Part shown: piece by piece, positions 1 to 8,310 of the stretch | Layout of the letters: each line of letters begins with the position of its first letter | Numbering within the stretch: position 1 is the stretch's first letter | NCBI RefSeq assembly: GCF_900142725.1 | Contig: NZ_FRBW01000005.1 | Coordinates: 62,001-126,000, forward strand | Direction: 5' to 3' | Length of the DNA: 64,000 bases | Source of the DNA: Roseibium suaedae | GTDB lineage: Bacteria > Pseudomonadota > Alphaproteobacteria > Rhizobiales > Stappiaceae | Made by a program: the position numbers and the translations under genes | Notes under the pieces: generated by a model | The model's database searches: none | What the model was told of the DNA's origin: nothing | The model's input: the letters and a program-made list of their open reading frames with translations, nothing else

Positions 1-1
1 C

Positions 2-229
2 CTCGCTGCCTGCTACGCCGCTCTGACCCGTGGCGATACCAGGAAGATGATCAGCTCGATCGCATTCGACCATGGCTTTACCAGCCTGTCGTCCTTCTAC
101 CGCCTGTTCCACAAGCGCTATGGCTTTAACCCGGGAGAGGCACGTTCTGCCTGGCTCGAGGGTCGCTCCTCTCACGACGGCATGGTGACGAGTTTCGGAG
201 AATGGATGTCACAGGTCAGGGCCGCTTGA
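2..229 (+). CDS. AraC-family transcriptional regulator, C-terminal end only
   Basis: The reading frame is open from the window edge and stops at 227-229; only the last 75 residues are present. They contain the second helix-turn-helix of an AraC DNA-binding domain: an SSIAFDHGFTSLSSFYRLFHKRYGFNPGE-type run split over residues 17-45, with the conserved F-x-S-x-x-x-F-x-R-x-F-x-x-x-x-G-x-x-P pattern. A short tail follows. The sensing domain lies outside the window, so neither ligand nor target can be named. It converges on the Gfo/Idh gene and is probably not part of that operon. Confidence 0.8.
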   Translation, partial: LAACYAALTRGDTRKMISSIAFDHGFTSLSSFYRLFHKRYGFNPGEARSAWLEGRSSHDGMVTSFGEWMSQVRAA

Positions 230-236
230 GGCCTTC

Positions 237-260
237 CAGAGGCGGTTTCCACCGCCTCTG
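237..260. terminator. Hairpin between convergent genes
   Basis: CAGAGGCGGT and ACCGCCTCTG form a perfect 10-bp stem with a TTCC loop, eight bases after the AraC stop and about 120 bases beyond the end of the convergent oxidoreductase gene. There is no clear U tract on either side, so factor-independent termination is likely but not certain. Confidence 0.5.
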
Positions 261-383
261 AGATGAGGAGCCGCAGATCCAACGGCAGACACTTCTGCTC
301 ACCACCTTTGGATTTGAATGGCCGCTGCGAATGCATGATGGGCGAGATGGCTATCATCACACCCGCTGCGGCAGCATCTCAGT

Positions 384-1484
384 TCACAGTTTCACGACAG
401 CCCCACCCGAAGCCGCCATGGCGTGGATGATCCGTTCGATTTCCAGACCCGCTGCGAAATCAGGGCCTGCATTTGCCCCGCCTGCGATGGCCACCAGCAG
501 GTCGCGTGCCTCGATGATCTTCTGCTCATTGAAGCCGAAATTATGGCCGGGCGCAGGACAGAACTGGGTAAAGTCCGGCTGAGCGGGGCCAGTCAGATGG
601 CGCGTAAAGCCAGCTTCACCGTTCCGGTGCACCCAAAGCTCGTTCATGTTTTCCTGATCGAAGACGATGGTCCCTTCCGATCCGTGAACTTCCCACTGCA
701 GGCGGCATTTGCGCCCGCGCGCCACCCGCGAGGTCGCAAAGGACCCCTGCGCACCACTTGCGAACTTCAAGAGCGCCATCGCGCTGTCTTCATTCTCAAC
801 GGCCTTTGGACCTTCAGCAGATGCACGCTCGGGAATGGCAATGTGTGTGATCGCGCTCAGCTCGGTCACAGGTCCCATCAGGGCGGTCATGTGACTGACG
901 AGATGGCAGCCCAGATCTCCCAGGGCGCCCAGTCCCCCCCCCTCGTGGGTCATGCGCCACGTCCACGGAAGATCCGGATCCGCACAATAATCCTCATCGT
1001 AAACACCCCGGAATGCGCGAGGGGTTCCAATTTCACCCTTCGCGATCATGTCGCGGGCTGCCTGGAACGCTGGCGAGCGCAGATAATTATAGCCCAGGAT
1101 CGTGACCTGTTCGGGATGCTCGCTGGCCAGAGCGGCCATCGCCTTAGCATCCTCCAGGGTCAGCGCCATCGGCTTTTCCAGCCAGACATGCTTTCCGGCG
1201 GCAAGCGCGGCCTCAGCCATAGGACGGTGCAACCCATTGGGAGCCGTGATCGACACGACATCAACGCTCGGATCCCGCACGACCGCTTGCCAATCCGCAC
1301 TGGCGCGCGCAAAGCCGAACTGCGCCGCAAAGGCTTCTGCCTTGTCGAGGGGCGTATCGCACAGCACCTCAAGCCGGGGATGAGCGCCACCAAACACCGT
1401 CGCCACGTTGCGCCAGGCCATCGCGTGGCACTTGCCCATGAACCCCGTTCCAATCAGCGCCACACCAAGCGAGGTTGCGGGCAT
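384..1484 (-). CDS. Gfo/Idh/MocA-family NAD(P)-dependent oxidoreductase
   Basis: A 366-residue protein with an N-terminal Rossmann fold ([18 protein letters not shown], the G-x-G-x-x-G nucleotide loop) and the family motif [12 protein letters not shown], whose EKP lysine is the usual catalytic residue. The C-terminal half matches the GFO/IDH/MocA alpha/beta domain, with [14 protein letters not shown] and a GCH histidine. Members oxidise or reduce sugars, inositols and related polyols; the substrate cannot be read from sequence. The start used is the ATG at 1484, just before the Rossmann strand. A GTG at 1553 with AGAGAGGA seven bases upstream, overlapping the SulP stop codon, is a credible alternative adding 23 residues. 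It is the last gene of the sulfatase-SulP run, so it may process the desulfated product (inference). Confidence 0.88.
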   Translation of the reverse strand: MPATSLGVALIGTGFMGKCHAMAWRNVATVFGGAHPRLEVLCDTPLDKAEAFAAQFGFARASADWQAVVRDPSVDVVSITAPNGLHRPMAEAALAAGKHVWLEKPMALTLEDAKAMAALASEHPEQVTILGYNYLRSPAFQAARDMIAKGEIGTPRAFRGVYDEDYCADPDLPWTWRMTHEGGGLGALGDLGCHLVSHMTALMGPVTELSAITHIAIPERASAEGPKAVENEDSAMALLKFASGAQGSFATSRVARGRKCRLQWEVHGSEGTIVFDQENMNELWVHRNGEAGFTRHLTGPAQPDFTQFCPAPGHNFGFNEQKIIEARDLLVAIAGGANAGPDFAAGLEIERIIHAMAASGGAVVKL

Positions 1485-1549
1485 CGAACCGCCTGTCCTC
1501 CCCTCGTTTGGCATGACTGCACGGGAAACATGTTCTTTGGAAATCTGGC

Positions 1550-3316
1550 TCACTCTGGGATCCTCTCTAGACTATTGATTTTATTGGACACGGACTGCGA
1601 CGGGCACTCGCTGAAGATCCGCGCTCTACACTTGGCGCAGGTGTCGGAATTAAGTTCTTCGGGAACGATAGCCGCGATTGCGTCATGGCGGTGGCTGAAA
1701 ATATTCTCGTCTCCCAGGGCATCAACCACACCATATTGCGTCATCTTATCCAGAAGCGGCACGTAGCGCGACGTCAGATACAACCGCCCACCCCGCGCGC
1801 GTCTCCGGCGACCTTCCTCAATCAAAAGCTCAGCGCCCGCGAGGTCAAGCTGTCCGATCCCGGTCAGCTTGAGCACAAGGTTCTTCTGGTCGGGCCTTTC
1901 GCGCTCAATCCAGCGGAGGGTCTGGCGCAGTTTCTCGACGACCCCGAAATAGAGCGGCCCGTTGAGCCGGCCGAATAGCAATTGCGGACATTCCGGACCG
2001 CCATGGCGAACATTGTGAAAGGAATGATTGGGCCGGTTCTGATCCGGCACCGTCAGTTCAAGCTCCGCATTGATGGACTCGTTCAAGAACAGGGCGAGAC
2101 TGAGCAACACTCCCGCAAAGACCGAGAACTCCAGGCCGACAACAAGAGCCGCGACAAAGGTGATCAGAAACGTGAGGGCATCGCGCTGCGATTGCCGCAC
2201 CAGACGGAAGAACTCCGTAAAGCCTATCTGACGCCATGCCACCAGGATGATCACGGCCGCCATTGCCGGAATGGGCAAGGCGCTGAAGAGCGGCGCGACA
2301 AGAAACAGGATCGCGATCAGCGCGCCTGACGCAAAGACGGCGGCAAGGCGTGTGCGGGCACCGGCCTCGTGATTGACTGCGGTCCGTGTCAGCGAACCCG
2401 AACCGGCATAGGCCGAGAAGAACGGTCCGATCAGGTTGGACAAGCCCTGTCCGATGATTTCGCGATTGCCATCCAGGGTCTCGTCCCGGCGATGGGCATA
2501 AAGCCGTGCAACGGTCACCGATTGCATCAGTCCGACGATGGCGATGGCAAGAGCCGGCTGGGCAAGCGACATCACGTTAGCCAGAGAAATACTGGGCACT
2601 GCCGGTGTCGGGAAGATCGAGGGAATTGAGCCAACTGTATGTGTTCCAAGCTCAAATCCCCAGTTCACCAGGCCACCGACGCCAAGCGCCACCAGATAGC
2701 CCGGCAAGCCAGGCGCGCAAAAACGCAAGGCCAGAGCGACAGAGAAGGTCACGCCTGCGACGATGATCGCAGCTGCCGAAGCTCCGGGAAGGGAGGCAAT
2801 CAGTTCAGACAAGAACGCTTCAGGCGCCCCAAGATGCGGCAGTGCAACCCCGAGGACGTCACCAAGCTGGCTCATGGCAATCAGGATTGCGGCACCGGCA
2901 CTGAACCCGTTGATGACCGGAGACGAGACAAAGGTAAGGAACCGTCCCAAGCGCGCCAGTCCGATCGCCAGCTGGATCGCACCCACCAGCAGCGTCAAGA
3001 CCAGTGCCGCACCGATCCATTCAGTCGAGCCAACCGCGTAGCGCGGAGCAAGTGCTGCGAATATGAGTGCGGAAACCGCCGTCGTCGGACCTGAAACCAC
3101 GATACTGGACGAGCCGCACAAGGCAGCGACCACAGGCGTGATCATCGCCGAGTAGAGACCATATGCCGGCGGAAGGCCTGCAATGGAGGCAAAGGCAATC
3201 GCTTGCGGAAGAACGATTGCAGCCCCCGTGATCGCTGCGAAAAAATCGCTGCGCAGTGAGTCCGTATCAATCGTTTGCCACCAATGAGGCGTGCGAGACC
3301 ACATAGTCATGCTCAT
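1550..3316 (-). CDS. SulP-family anion transporter with STAS domain
   Basis: The 588-residue product begins its membrane domain with the SulP signature region ([25 protein letters not shown] split at residues 34-58), followed by about 12 hydrophobic segments up to roughly residue 400. A cytoplasmic STAS domain covers about residues 430-540 ([33 protein letters not shown]). SulP proteins exchange or import sulfate, bicarbonate and other anions. Next to a sulfatase, export or uptake of inorganic sulfate, or import of a sulfated anion, is plausible. The last 30 residues hold three cysteines (CAKC and a further C), unusual for the family and suggestive of a metal or redox site. The gene lies 174 bases downstream of the sulfatase, in the same orientation. 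Confidence 0.9.
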   Translation of the reverse strand: MSMTMWSRTPHWWQTIDTDSLRSDFFAAITGAAIVLPQAIAFASIAGLPPAYGLYSAMITPVVAALCGSSSIVVSGPTTAVSALIFAALAPRYAVGSTEWIGAALVLTLLVGAIQLAIGLARLGRFLTFVSSPVINGFSAGAAILIAMSQLGDVLGVALPHLGAPEAFLSELIASLPGASAAAIIVAGVTFSVALALRFCAPGLPGYLVALGVGGLVNWGFELGTHTVGSIPSIFPTPAVPSISLANVMSLAQPALAIAIVGLMQSVTVARLYAHRRDETLDGNREIIGQGLSNLIGPFFSAYAGSGSLTRTAVNHEAGARTRLAAVFASGALIAILFLVAPLFSALPIPAMAAVIILVAWRQIGFTEFFRLVRQSQRDALTFLITFVAALVVGLEFSVFAGVLLSLALFLNESINAELELTVPDQNRPNHSFHNVRHGGPECPQLLFGRLNGPLYFGVVEKLRQTLRWIERERPDQKNLVLKLTGIGQLDLAGAELLIEEGRRRRARGGRLYLTSRYVPLLDKMTQYGVVDALGDENIFSHRHDAIAAIVPEELNSDTCAKCRARIFSECPSQSVSNKINSLERIPE

Positions 3317-3351
3317 CTTCAGATTTTCGGGGCAATGGGCAAAGGCATGGT

Positions 3352-3419
3352 GATGTCAGGGAAAATTGGCGCCGTATCTGGTCCAACGCCACCAGTCCCC
3401 TGACATCTTCCCTGACATC
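3352..3419. repeat. Tandem and inverted copies of CCCTGACATC before SulP
   Basis: CCCTGACATC occurs at 3398-3407 and again at 3410-3419, 12 bases apart (one turn and a bit of helix), and its reverse complement GATGTCAGGG is at 3352-3361. All lie in the 174-base gap between the sulfatase stop and the SulP start. The inverted pair could form a 10-bp stem in the mRNA, and the tandem pair could be a protein-binding site. No owner can be named. Confidence 0.5.
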
Positions 3420-3490
3420 CGGGCTCGCAGAAGCTCCCTGCGATTTCGCTATGCGACCTTGAAGGTCAGTCCTTTTCTCTGCCGTGCGAG

Positions 3491-5005
3491 CTAGCAGGCC
3501 TCTTCGGCCTCAACCAGCAGATCCAGCCGGTCATAGGCCTCACGCGGGGCGTCATTGGCACGCATCTGATGGAGCATCTTTGCCACCATCACCTGCTCCT
3601 GGACGGGATCGGATACCGGCCGCTCCTGTCCCGGGTCTGCCACGAGATCATAAAGACGGGTCTCATTCTCAATCAGACATCCGGGCCCATAGTTGTAATA
3701 CATGGGCGACCGTTCGGTGACCGGCACCTTCAGAAGCGGGACATTCTTGGTCCAGTCGAAAGGTGGCGCCAGCGTCGCGTGTTCGAGTTCCTGCGTGGAA
3801 AAACGCGACGTGATATGAGTCGGCATCAAGGTGTACTGATTGATCTCCTGGGCAGCGAGATCGGCGGGAAAGCGGTGATAGCTGTGACAGCCGTCCGTCA
3901 CATTAATTGCGCCGCCGAAATAGCCGAAGATGACCGCCTCACGTTCCTTTTCCCGAAGCAAGGATTGCCCCTGCATTTCGGCGGGAGCCTCGATGCCCCA
4001 GAAATCAAGGAACGTCGGGGCCAGATCCGTGGATTGGCTCAACCGGTCAATCCGCCTTCCGCCCGGATCGCGCGGATCATGCACGATCAGCGGAATATGC
4101 GCGATTTCCTCGTACATGTTCATGCGGTTCTTGGCCCAGAAATCATGCTCGCCCAGCAAGAAGCCATGATCGGTCGTGACCACAAGCGCTGTGTCCTTCC
4201 ACATGTCATGGGCATCGAATTCGTCCAGCAAGCGGCCCAGAAGGTCATCGCAGAGGGACACAACCGCGTAGTAGTTGGCACGAAGCTCCTCGGCTTCTTC
4301 AGGAAGCTCTTCCACCCGGCCATAACGCGGCCAGTCCAGAATTCCCTCTTTCCAGCCCGTATCAAACGGTTCCTTGAAGCGGTCCGGAGCATGGAAGGGC
4401 TCATGAGGGTCAAAGGTCTCAATCTGCAGCAGCCAATTGTCAGCTTCCCGGTTCGCCTCGAGAAATTCAAACCCCGCCTGAAAACACTGGACCGAGGGGA
4501 AGTCCTTCTCCTCACGGATATATTCGCGATTGATGATATTTGCCTTGTGCTTTGGAACGTTGTCGATGAATTCCAGCTGACTGGCGTGGTACTTCTCGCG
4601 CAGACGCTCCCACGGCGGTTGCACAAGGGCCTTCCAGGTATCGCTTTCCTGTCCGCGAATGAACTCGAACGTGCTGTAGCGATTGTGATAGGTCGCCCCG
4701 CCGTCCTCCCAATAGTGATAGTGGTCCGTCACCAGATGGCTGTGAACGCCCTCGGCCTTGAGCAACTCGGGAAAGGCGTTGTCAAAGGGCTCAAGCGGTC
4801 CCCACGACCGGTGAAGGAAACTGAGATGCCCGGTCAGCATGTCCCGCCGGGCAGGCATACAGGGCAGCGAGCCGACATAGTGCTTCTCAAAGACCTGGGC
4901 ACGCGCTGCCAGGCGATCGAAATTCGGCGTCGGAACCCGGGTGCCGCCGTAACATCCAAGCATGTGCCGGTTCAGGCTGTCGAACAGAACAAATACAGTT
5001 TTCAT
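3491..5005 (-). CDS. Cys-type sulfatase, cytoplasmic
   Basis: A 504-residue alkaline-phosphatase-superfamily sulfatase. Residues 49-53 are C-M-P-A-R, the C-x-P-x-R motif whose cysteine is oxidised to formylglycine by a formylglycine-generating enzyme; it is followed by RDMLTG as in the family. D9 near the N-terminus and the later TTDHGFLLGEHDFW stretch (DHG motif) supply metal ligands. There is no signal peptide, so hydrolysis of the sulfate ester should occur in the cytoplasm after import. The protein starts with MKTVFVLFDSLNRHML and does not carry choline-sulfatase features. It is the first gene of a leftward operon with SulP and a Gfo/Idh oxidoreductase. A 47-bp element shared with tctC lies about 280 bases upstream. 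The natural substrate is unknown. Confidence 0.9.
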   Translation of the reverse strand: MKTVFVLFDSLNRHMLGCYGGTRVPTPNFDRLAARAQVFEKHYVGSLPCMPARRDMLTGHLSFLHRSWGPLEPFDNAFPELLKAEGVHSHLVTDHYHYWEDGGATYHNRYSTFEFIRGQESDTWKALVQPPWERLREKYHASQLEFIDNVPKHKANIINREYIREEKDFPSVQCFQAGFEFLEANREADNWLLQIETFDPHEPFHAPDRFKEPFDTGWKEGILDWPRYGRVEELPEEAEELRANYYAVVSLCDDLLGRLLDEFDAHDMWKDTALVVTTDHGFLLGEHDFWAKNRMNMYEEIAHIPLIVHDPRDPGGRRIDRLSQSTDLAPTFLDFWGIEAPAEMQGQSLLREKEREAVIFGYFGGAINVTDGCHSYHRFPADLAAQEINQYTLMPTHITSRFSTQELEHATLAPPFDWTKNVPLLKVPVTERSPMYYNYGPGCLIENETRLYDLVADPGQERPVSDPVQEQVMVAKMLHQMRANDAPREAYDRLDLLVEAEEAC

Positions 5006-5019
5006 GTTTGCACCCCGGA

Positions 5020-5235
5020 TCAGGCGGTCATTGACAGGAGACTGGACAGCCTATGGGGCTGGCTGCGAACGGCTCTTGCGGAGCAAGAAGACCCCATCCC
5101 GAAGCGATGCCTGCAAGGTGCGGTCACGCCTGTGCTGAGCTCATCCGCCCCGGCAAAAGCGGCCCCTCTGACATCGGTCAGACCTCCCGGCAGCGACTGT
5201 CGAAACAGATCGGAAATGGCTGAATTCTTGCGCAA
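5020..5235 (-). CDS. Possible 71-residue leader ORF upstream of sulfatase
   Basis: A TTG at 5235 is preceded at good spacing by AGGAGG (rc of 5241-5246), the best ribosome-binding sequence in the 331-base gap between sulfatase and LysR. The predicted peptide (start MRKNSAISDLFRQSLPGG) has no recognised domain and a C-terminal half rich in S, R and C. An ATG at 5239 with the same ribosome site would give a different 31-residue peptide. Either could be a leader peptide coupled to sulfatase expression, or chance. No homology can be claimed. Confidence 0.2.
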   Translation of the reverse strand: MRKNSAISDLFRQSLPGGLTDVRGAAFAGADELSTGVTAPCRHRFGMGSSCSARAVRSQPHRLSSLLSMTA

Positions 5236-5284
5236 ACATCGTCCTCCTTCATGTCTGTGGAGGGGACCTTGTCACCGCATCAGG

Positions 5285-5331
5285 TATATGTAAAATTGCT
5301 TTAAATCTGATCTTAGATAACTTTTTGGAAT
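5285..5331. promoter_or_regulatory. Putative LysR operator/promoter, copy 1
   Basis: This 47-bp stretch matches 9611-9657 at 36 of 47 positions without gaps. Two blocks are conserved: ATATGTAAAATT at the left and ATAACTTTTTGGAAT at the right, with CTTT-AAT between. It ends five bases before the ATG of the LysR gene and lies about 280 bases upstream of the sulfatase. Read towards the sulfatase, the right block would be the distal recognition site and TTTACATAT a possible -10 region. LysR-type regulators usually sit and act in exactly this divergent position; binding itself is inferred. Confidence 0.6.
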
Positions 5332-5336
5332 GAATT

Positions 5337-6242
5337 ATGGACCGGCAACTCGCGGCCTTCCTCACAGTAGCCAGGCTCGGCAATCTCACCCTGGCGGCGC
5401 AGCAGCTCAACCTCACCCAGCCCGCACTCACCAAGCGGCTCGTGACCCTTGAAGAGCGCCTGAATGTCAGCCTGTTCGACAGGAAGCCGCGCGGGATGGA
5501 GCTTACGGCGGCGGGGAGAATTTACCTGCGCCATGCGAGCCGCATCGAGCAGGAGTACCGACAGGCGAGCGAAGAGATCGGAATTCTCGAGAATGCCGGA
5601 ATGGAGACCCTGCGAATAGGCGCTGGTCCGCTTTTCCATTTGCGCTATGTTGCCCAGGCCTTTTCGGCGGTCCGCACGAGTTTTCCAATGCTGCGTCTCG
5701 ACCTTCTGGCCCGCAACAACGCCGAGACCCTGCCCTTGCTCGTGGCAGGCGAACTGGATCTCGTTCTTGGCACGATCGAACCGCTGGCTTCGGAATATCT
5801 GCTGCATGTCATTCCGCTGCTCGAAGTCGAGCAAGCGGTTGCCCTGGCCAAAGACATGCCATGCGCTGCAAAGGAAGTGCTTTCGCCTTCCGATCTGATG
5901 GACATGGACTGGGTGAGCTACAGTCAGGTTCCAGGCAGCCGAGAGCTGCTGACGCGCTATTTCGCACAGCATCAGCTCGGTATTCCGAGGTTTGCCGCCC
6001 AGACGACCTCCTTCACGGCGGGACTGCATCTCATCCGGCATTCCAACCTTGCAATGCAGGTGCCGCTGCAAATCCAGCCGGTCGTCAACCACTCGGATGT
6101 GTCTGTCGTCCCGGTCTCGCCTCCGCTCGGACGCTCGGCCGCCGGCATCTACTTGCGGGAAAGCTCACAAGGGATCCCCGCAGTTCAGGCCATGATCGAA
6201 GAATTGCGCCGGATCACCGGCGCAACGCCCATTCAGACATAG
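5337..6242 (+). CDS. LysR-family regulator of the sulfatase/tct region
   Basis: 301 residues, the usual length for the family. Residues 1-60 form the winged helix-turn-helix (MDRQLAAFLTVARLGNLTLA, then LNLTQPALTKRLVTLEERL), followed by the linker helix and a periplasmic-binding-protein-like effector domain from about residue 90. It is transcribed divergently from the sulfatase-SulP-Gfo/Idh operon and convergently to tctCBA. Its start codon lies directly against one copy of a 47-bp element also found before tctC, so it probably activates both operons in response to their substrate and controls itself. The GGAA at the right end of the element doubles as its ribosome site, consistent with autoregulation. 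Confidence 0.88.
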   Translation: MDRQLAAFLTVARLGNLTLAAQQLNLTQPALTKRLVTLEERLNVSLFDRKPRGMELTAAGRIYLRHASRIEQEYRQASEEIGILENAGMETLRIGAGPLFHLRYVAQAFSAVRTSFPMLRLDLLARNNAETLPLLVAGELDLVLGTIEPLASEYLLHVIPLLEVEQAVALAKDMPCAAKEVLSPSDLMDMDWVSYSQVPGSRELLTRYFAQHQLGIPRFAAQTTSFTAGLHLIRHSNLAMQVPLQIQPVVNHSDVSVVPVSPPLGRSAAGIYLRESSQGIPAVQAMIEELRRITGATPIQT

Positions 6243-6287
6243 AGAGCCCGGGGCAAGGAACTCACCGGCCGCGCGCTCTTCCTATGG

Positions 6288-7802
6288 TCATGCGCTGCCC
6301 TGGAGGATGTCCGGCTTTCGTCCCGCCGTCAGACGGCGCAGGGCGAACACGGCAACACAGATCAGAAGCGCCACGTTGATGAAGAGCAGTGTTGCGGACA
6401 CGGGGCGTTCGATGAAGATCTGCAGCCCGTCATTCGACAGAAGAAGGCTCCGCCTGACGTTGTTCTCAAGCAGCGGCCCAAGGATGACTCCAATGACCAT
6501 TGGCGCGAGCGGGTAGCCCCCAGCCCGCAGGATCAGCCCGACGAAGCCAAAGGCGAACATCACCCAAAGATCAAAGATCGAACTGCCCACCGCAAAGGTG
6601 CCGATGGCGCACAACAGGAGCACGGTCGGGATCAGAATAACCTTGCGCAGCCGCAAGACATAGACGAACAGCGGTGTCATGAGGATGCCGACGACGAACA
6701 GCGCCACATTCGCAAGCATATAAACGAGGAAGATCCCGCCGACGATGTCCGAATGCTGGGCAAACAGAGTGGGTCCCGGAAAGACGCCCAGGATCAAAAG
6801 TGCGCCGATCAGGACGGCAGTGGCCGCATCGCCGGGAATTCCGAGAGCAAGGGTCGGCACCAAGGCGCCGCCAGCCGTAGCATTGTTCGCGCTTTCCGAA
6901 GCGACAATTCCTCCCTCTGCACCTTCACCGTAGCGCTCCTCCGGCTTGGCGAATGTCTTGGCGACAGCATAGGCGGTGAAGGACGAGATCACGCCACCGG
7001 CTCCCGGCAGAGCACCAACGCATGCGCCAATCGTTGAAGAGCGCAGCAAGTTGGGCCAGCGTTTCAGGACCAGAAAAGCACTGCGGAACCCGGGCCGGGC
7101 AACGGACAGTTCCGGGCGCTTCAGCAGGTCATCACCAGTCAGCAAGCTGCTCATTTCGGAGATCGCGAAAAGCCCCACCACAATGGCCACGATATTGAAG
7201 CCATTGGACAATTCGAAGAGGCCAAAGGTAAAGCGTTCCGCCGCCGTGAACTCGTCAGTGCCGATCGTGGCGAGCAACAGGCCTGCGGCTCCGGCAATCA
7301 GTCCCTTGAGCATGGACTGGTCCGATACGGCAGCAATTGCGGTCAGCCCGGTGATCGCAAGCAGCGCATATTCGGGCGGCCCGAACCCTGCCGCAAAAGC
7401 GGCCAGCGAGGGCGAGAACAGGATCAGGATCAGACCACCAAACGCGCCACCAATTGCCGACGCGGAGATGGCAATTCCGATCGCATCTGCAGCCCGTCCC
7501 TTTTGCGCCATCGGGTAACCGTCGAACAGCGTTGCGGCGGCGAGCGGCGTACCGGGGATCCTGAGCAGGATGGCGGAAATTGCCCCGCCGCACGAACCGC
7601 CGACATAGATTGCGATCAGGAAGCCCATGGCCTGCACAGGGGGAAAGGTGATCGCGTAGGGAAGCAGCAGGATGATGCCCATCAGCGGCCCGAGCCCCGG
7701 CAGGGCCCCAACGAGCAGCCCGATGACCAGGCCTGCGCCGACCAGTATCACCGTGGAAAGGCTCGCCACAAGCCCCAGCCCGTTCAAAAGCATGTCGAAC
7801 AT
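6288..7802 (-). CDS. tctA: Tripartite tricarboxylate transporter, large membrane subunit TctA
   Basis: 504 residues, nearly all hydrophobic, about 12 membrane segments. The N-terminal half carries the TctA signature GALPGLGPLMGIILLLPY (about residues 32-49). A related GALPGAGGVISSFTAYAVAK loop lies near residue 265, matching the internal repeat of the family. TctA is the ion-coupled permease that receives substrate from the periplasmic TctC protein. It is the third gene of tctC-tctB-tctA, four bases after tctB. Known systems take citrate, tartrate, aromatic acids and other carboxylates; the substrate here is not known. Confidence 0.95.
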   Translation of the reverse strand: MFDMLLNGLGLVASLSTVILVGAGLVIGLLVGALPGLGPLMGIILLLPYAITFPPVQAMGFLIAIYVGGSCGGAISAILLRIPGTPLAAATLFDGYPMAQKGRAADAIGIAISASAIGGAFGGLILILFSPSLAAFAAGFGPPEYALLAITGLTAIAAVSDQSMLKGLIAGAAGLLLATIGTDEFTAAERFTFGLFELSNGFNIVAIVVGLFAISEMSSLLTGDDLLKRPELSVARPGFRSAFLVLKRWPNLLRSSTIGACVGALPGAGGVISSFTAYAVAKTFAKPEERYGEGAEGGIVASESANNATAGGALVPTLALGIPGDAATAVLIGALLILGVFPGPTLFAQHSDIVGGIFLVYMLANVALFVVGILMTPLFVYVLRLRKVILIPTVLLLCAIGTFAVGSSIFDLWVMFAFGFVGLILRAGGYPLAPMVIGVILGPLLENNVRRSLLLSNDGLQIFIERPVSATLLFINVALLICVAVFALRRLTAGRKPDILQGSA

Positions 7803-7806
7803 CAGG

Positions 7807-8310
7807 TCACCAAGGAATATTCAGATTGAAGATGCCGCCGGGTAGGACGACGTCGAGCTGGCTTTCAAAGAACCAGGCAAGGCCAAAGGAAATTCCGAGG
7901 CTGAACGCGATCATCTGCCCCCATTGCCGCGACCCGCAGGCAGCCATGATCGCAAACAGCATGGGCGCAGAAGCGACGTGGTAGCCGAGGGTCCCCAGTA
8001 GTCCCAGATAGAGACCGAAGATCAGGATGATCACGGCAGGGCGGGTGAACCGGTCCAGCCTGAAGCCACGCTCATTCAGAGACCCGCGTGACACGAGTTG
8101 AACGACGATCTGCAAGGCCACCAGACCAAGCAGAACCATCGCCACCCCGCGGGGATAGGCGGCCGCATTGTCATACGGCCCCCCTTCCGCCATTCCGGCT
8201 GGCGCGAGCACGTCTCGGATCTGCTGGAAGACCAGAGCCACCAGGACAAGCATGAGCGCTGCGGCACACCATTCGGCAAAGCGTCGTCCGACTTTAAGCG
8301 AACCAATCAT
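7807..8310 (-). CDS. tctB: Tripartite tricarboxylate transporter, small membrane subunit TctB
   Basis: 167 residues with four predicted membrane segments (AEWCAAALMLVLVALVF at 11-27, GVAMVLLGLVALQIVVQLV, PAVIILIFGLYLGLLG, and a C-terminal FSLGISFGLAWFFE), typical of the poorly conserved TctB family. The start ATG at 8310 overlaps the tctC stop as ATGA, indicating coupled translation. Assignment rests on topology and on position between clear tctC and tctA genes. Confidence 0.88.
   Translation of the reverse strand: MIGSLKVGRRFAEWCAAALMLVLVALVFQQIRDVLAPAGMAEGGPYDNAAAYPRGVAMVLLGLVALQIVVQLVSRGSLNERGFRLDRFTRPAVIILIFGLYLGLLGTLGYHVASAPMLFAIMAACGSRQWGQMIAFSLGISFGLAWFFESQLDVVLPGGIFNLNIPW

Noticed and set aside
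3491-5005. Choline sulfatase (betC) for the sulfatase
   Set aside because: The N-terminus and motif spacing differ from BetC, and no betA, betB or choline transporter adjoins it.
3569-5293. A 574-codon open frame on the plus strand across the sulfatase
   Set aside because: It is antisense to a clear sulfatase with catalytic motif; long antisense frames are expected in GC-rich genes, and its translation has no recognisable domain.
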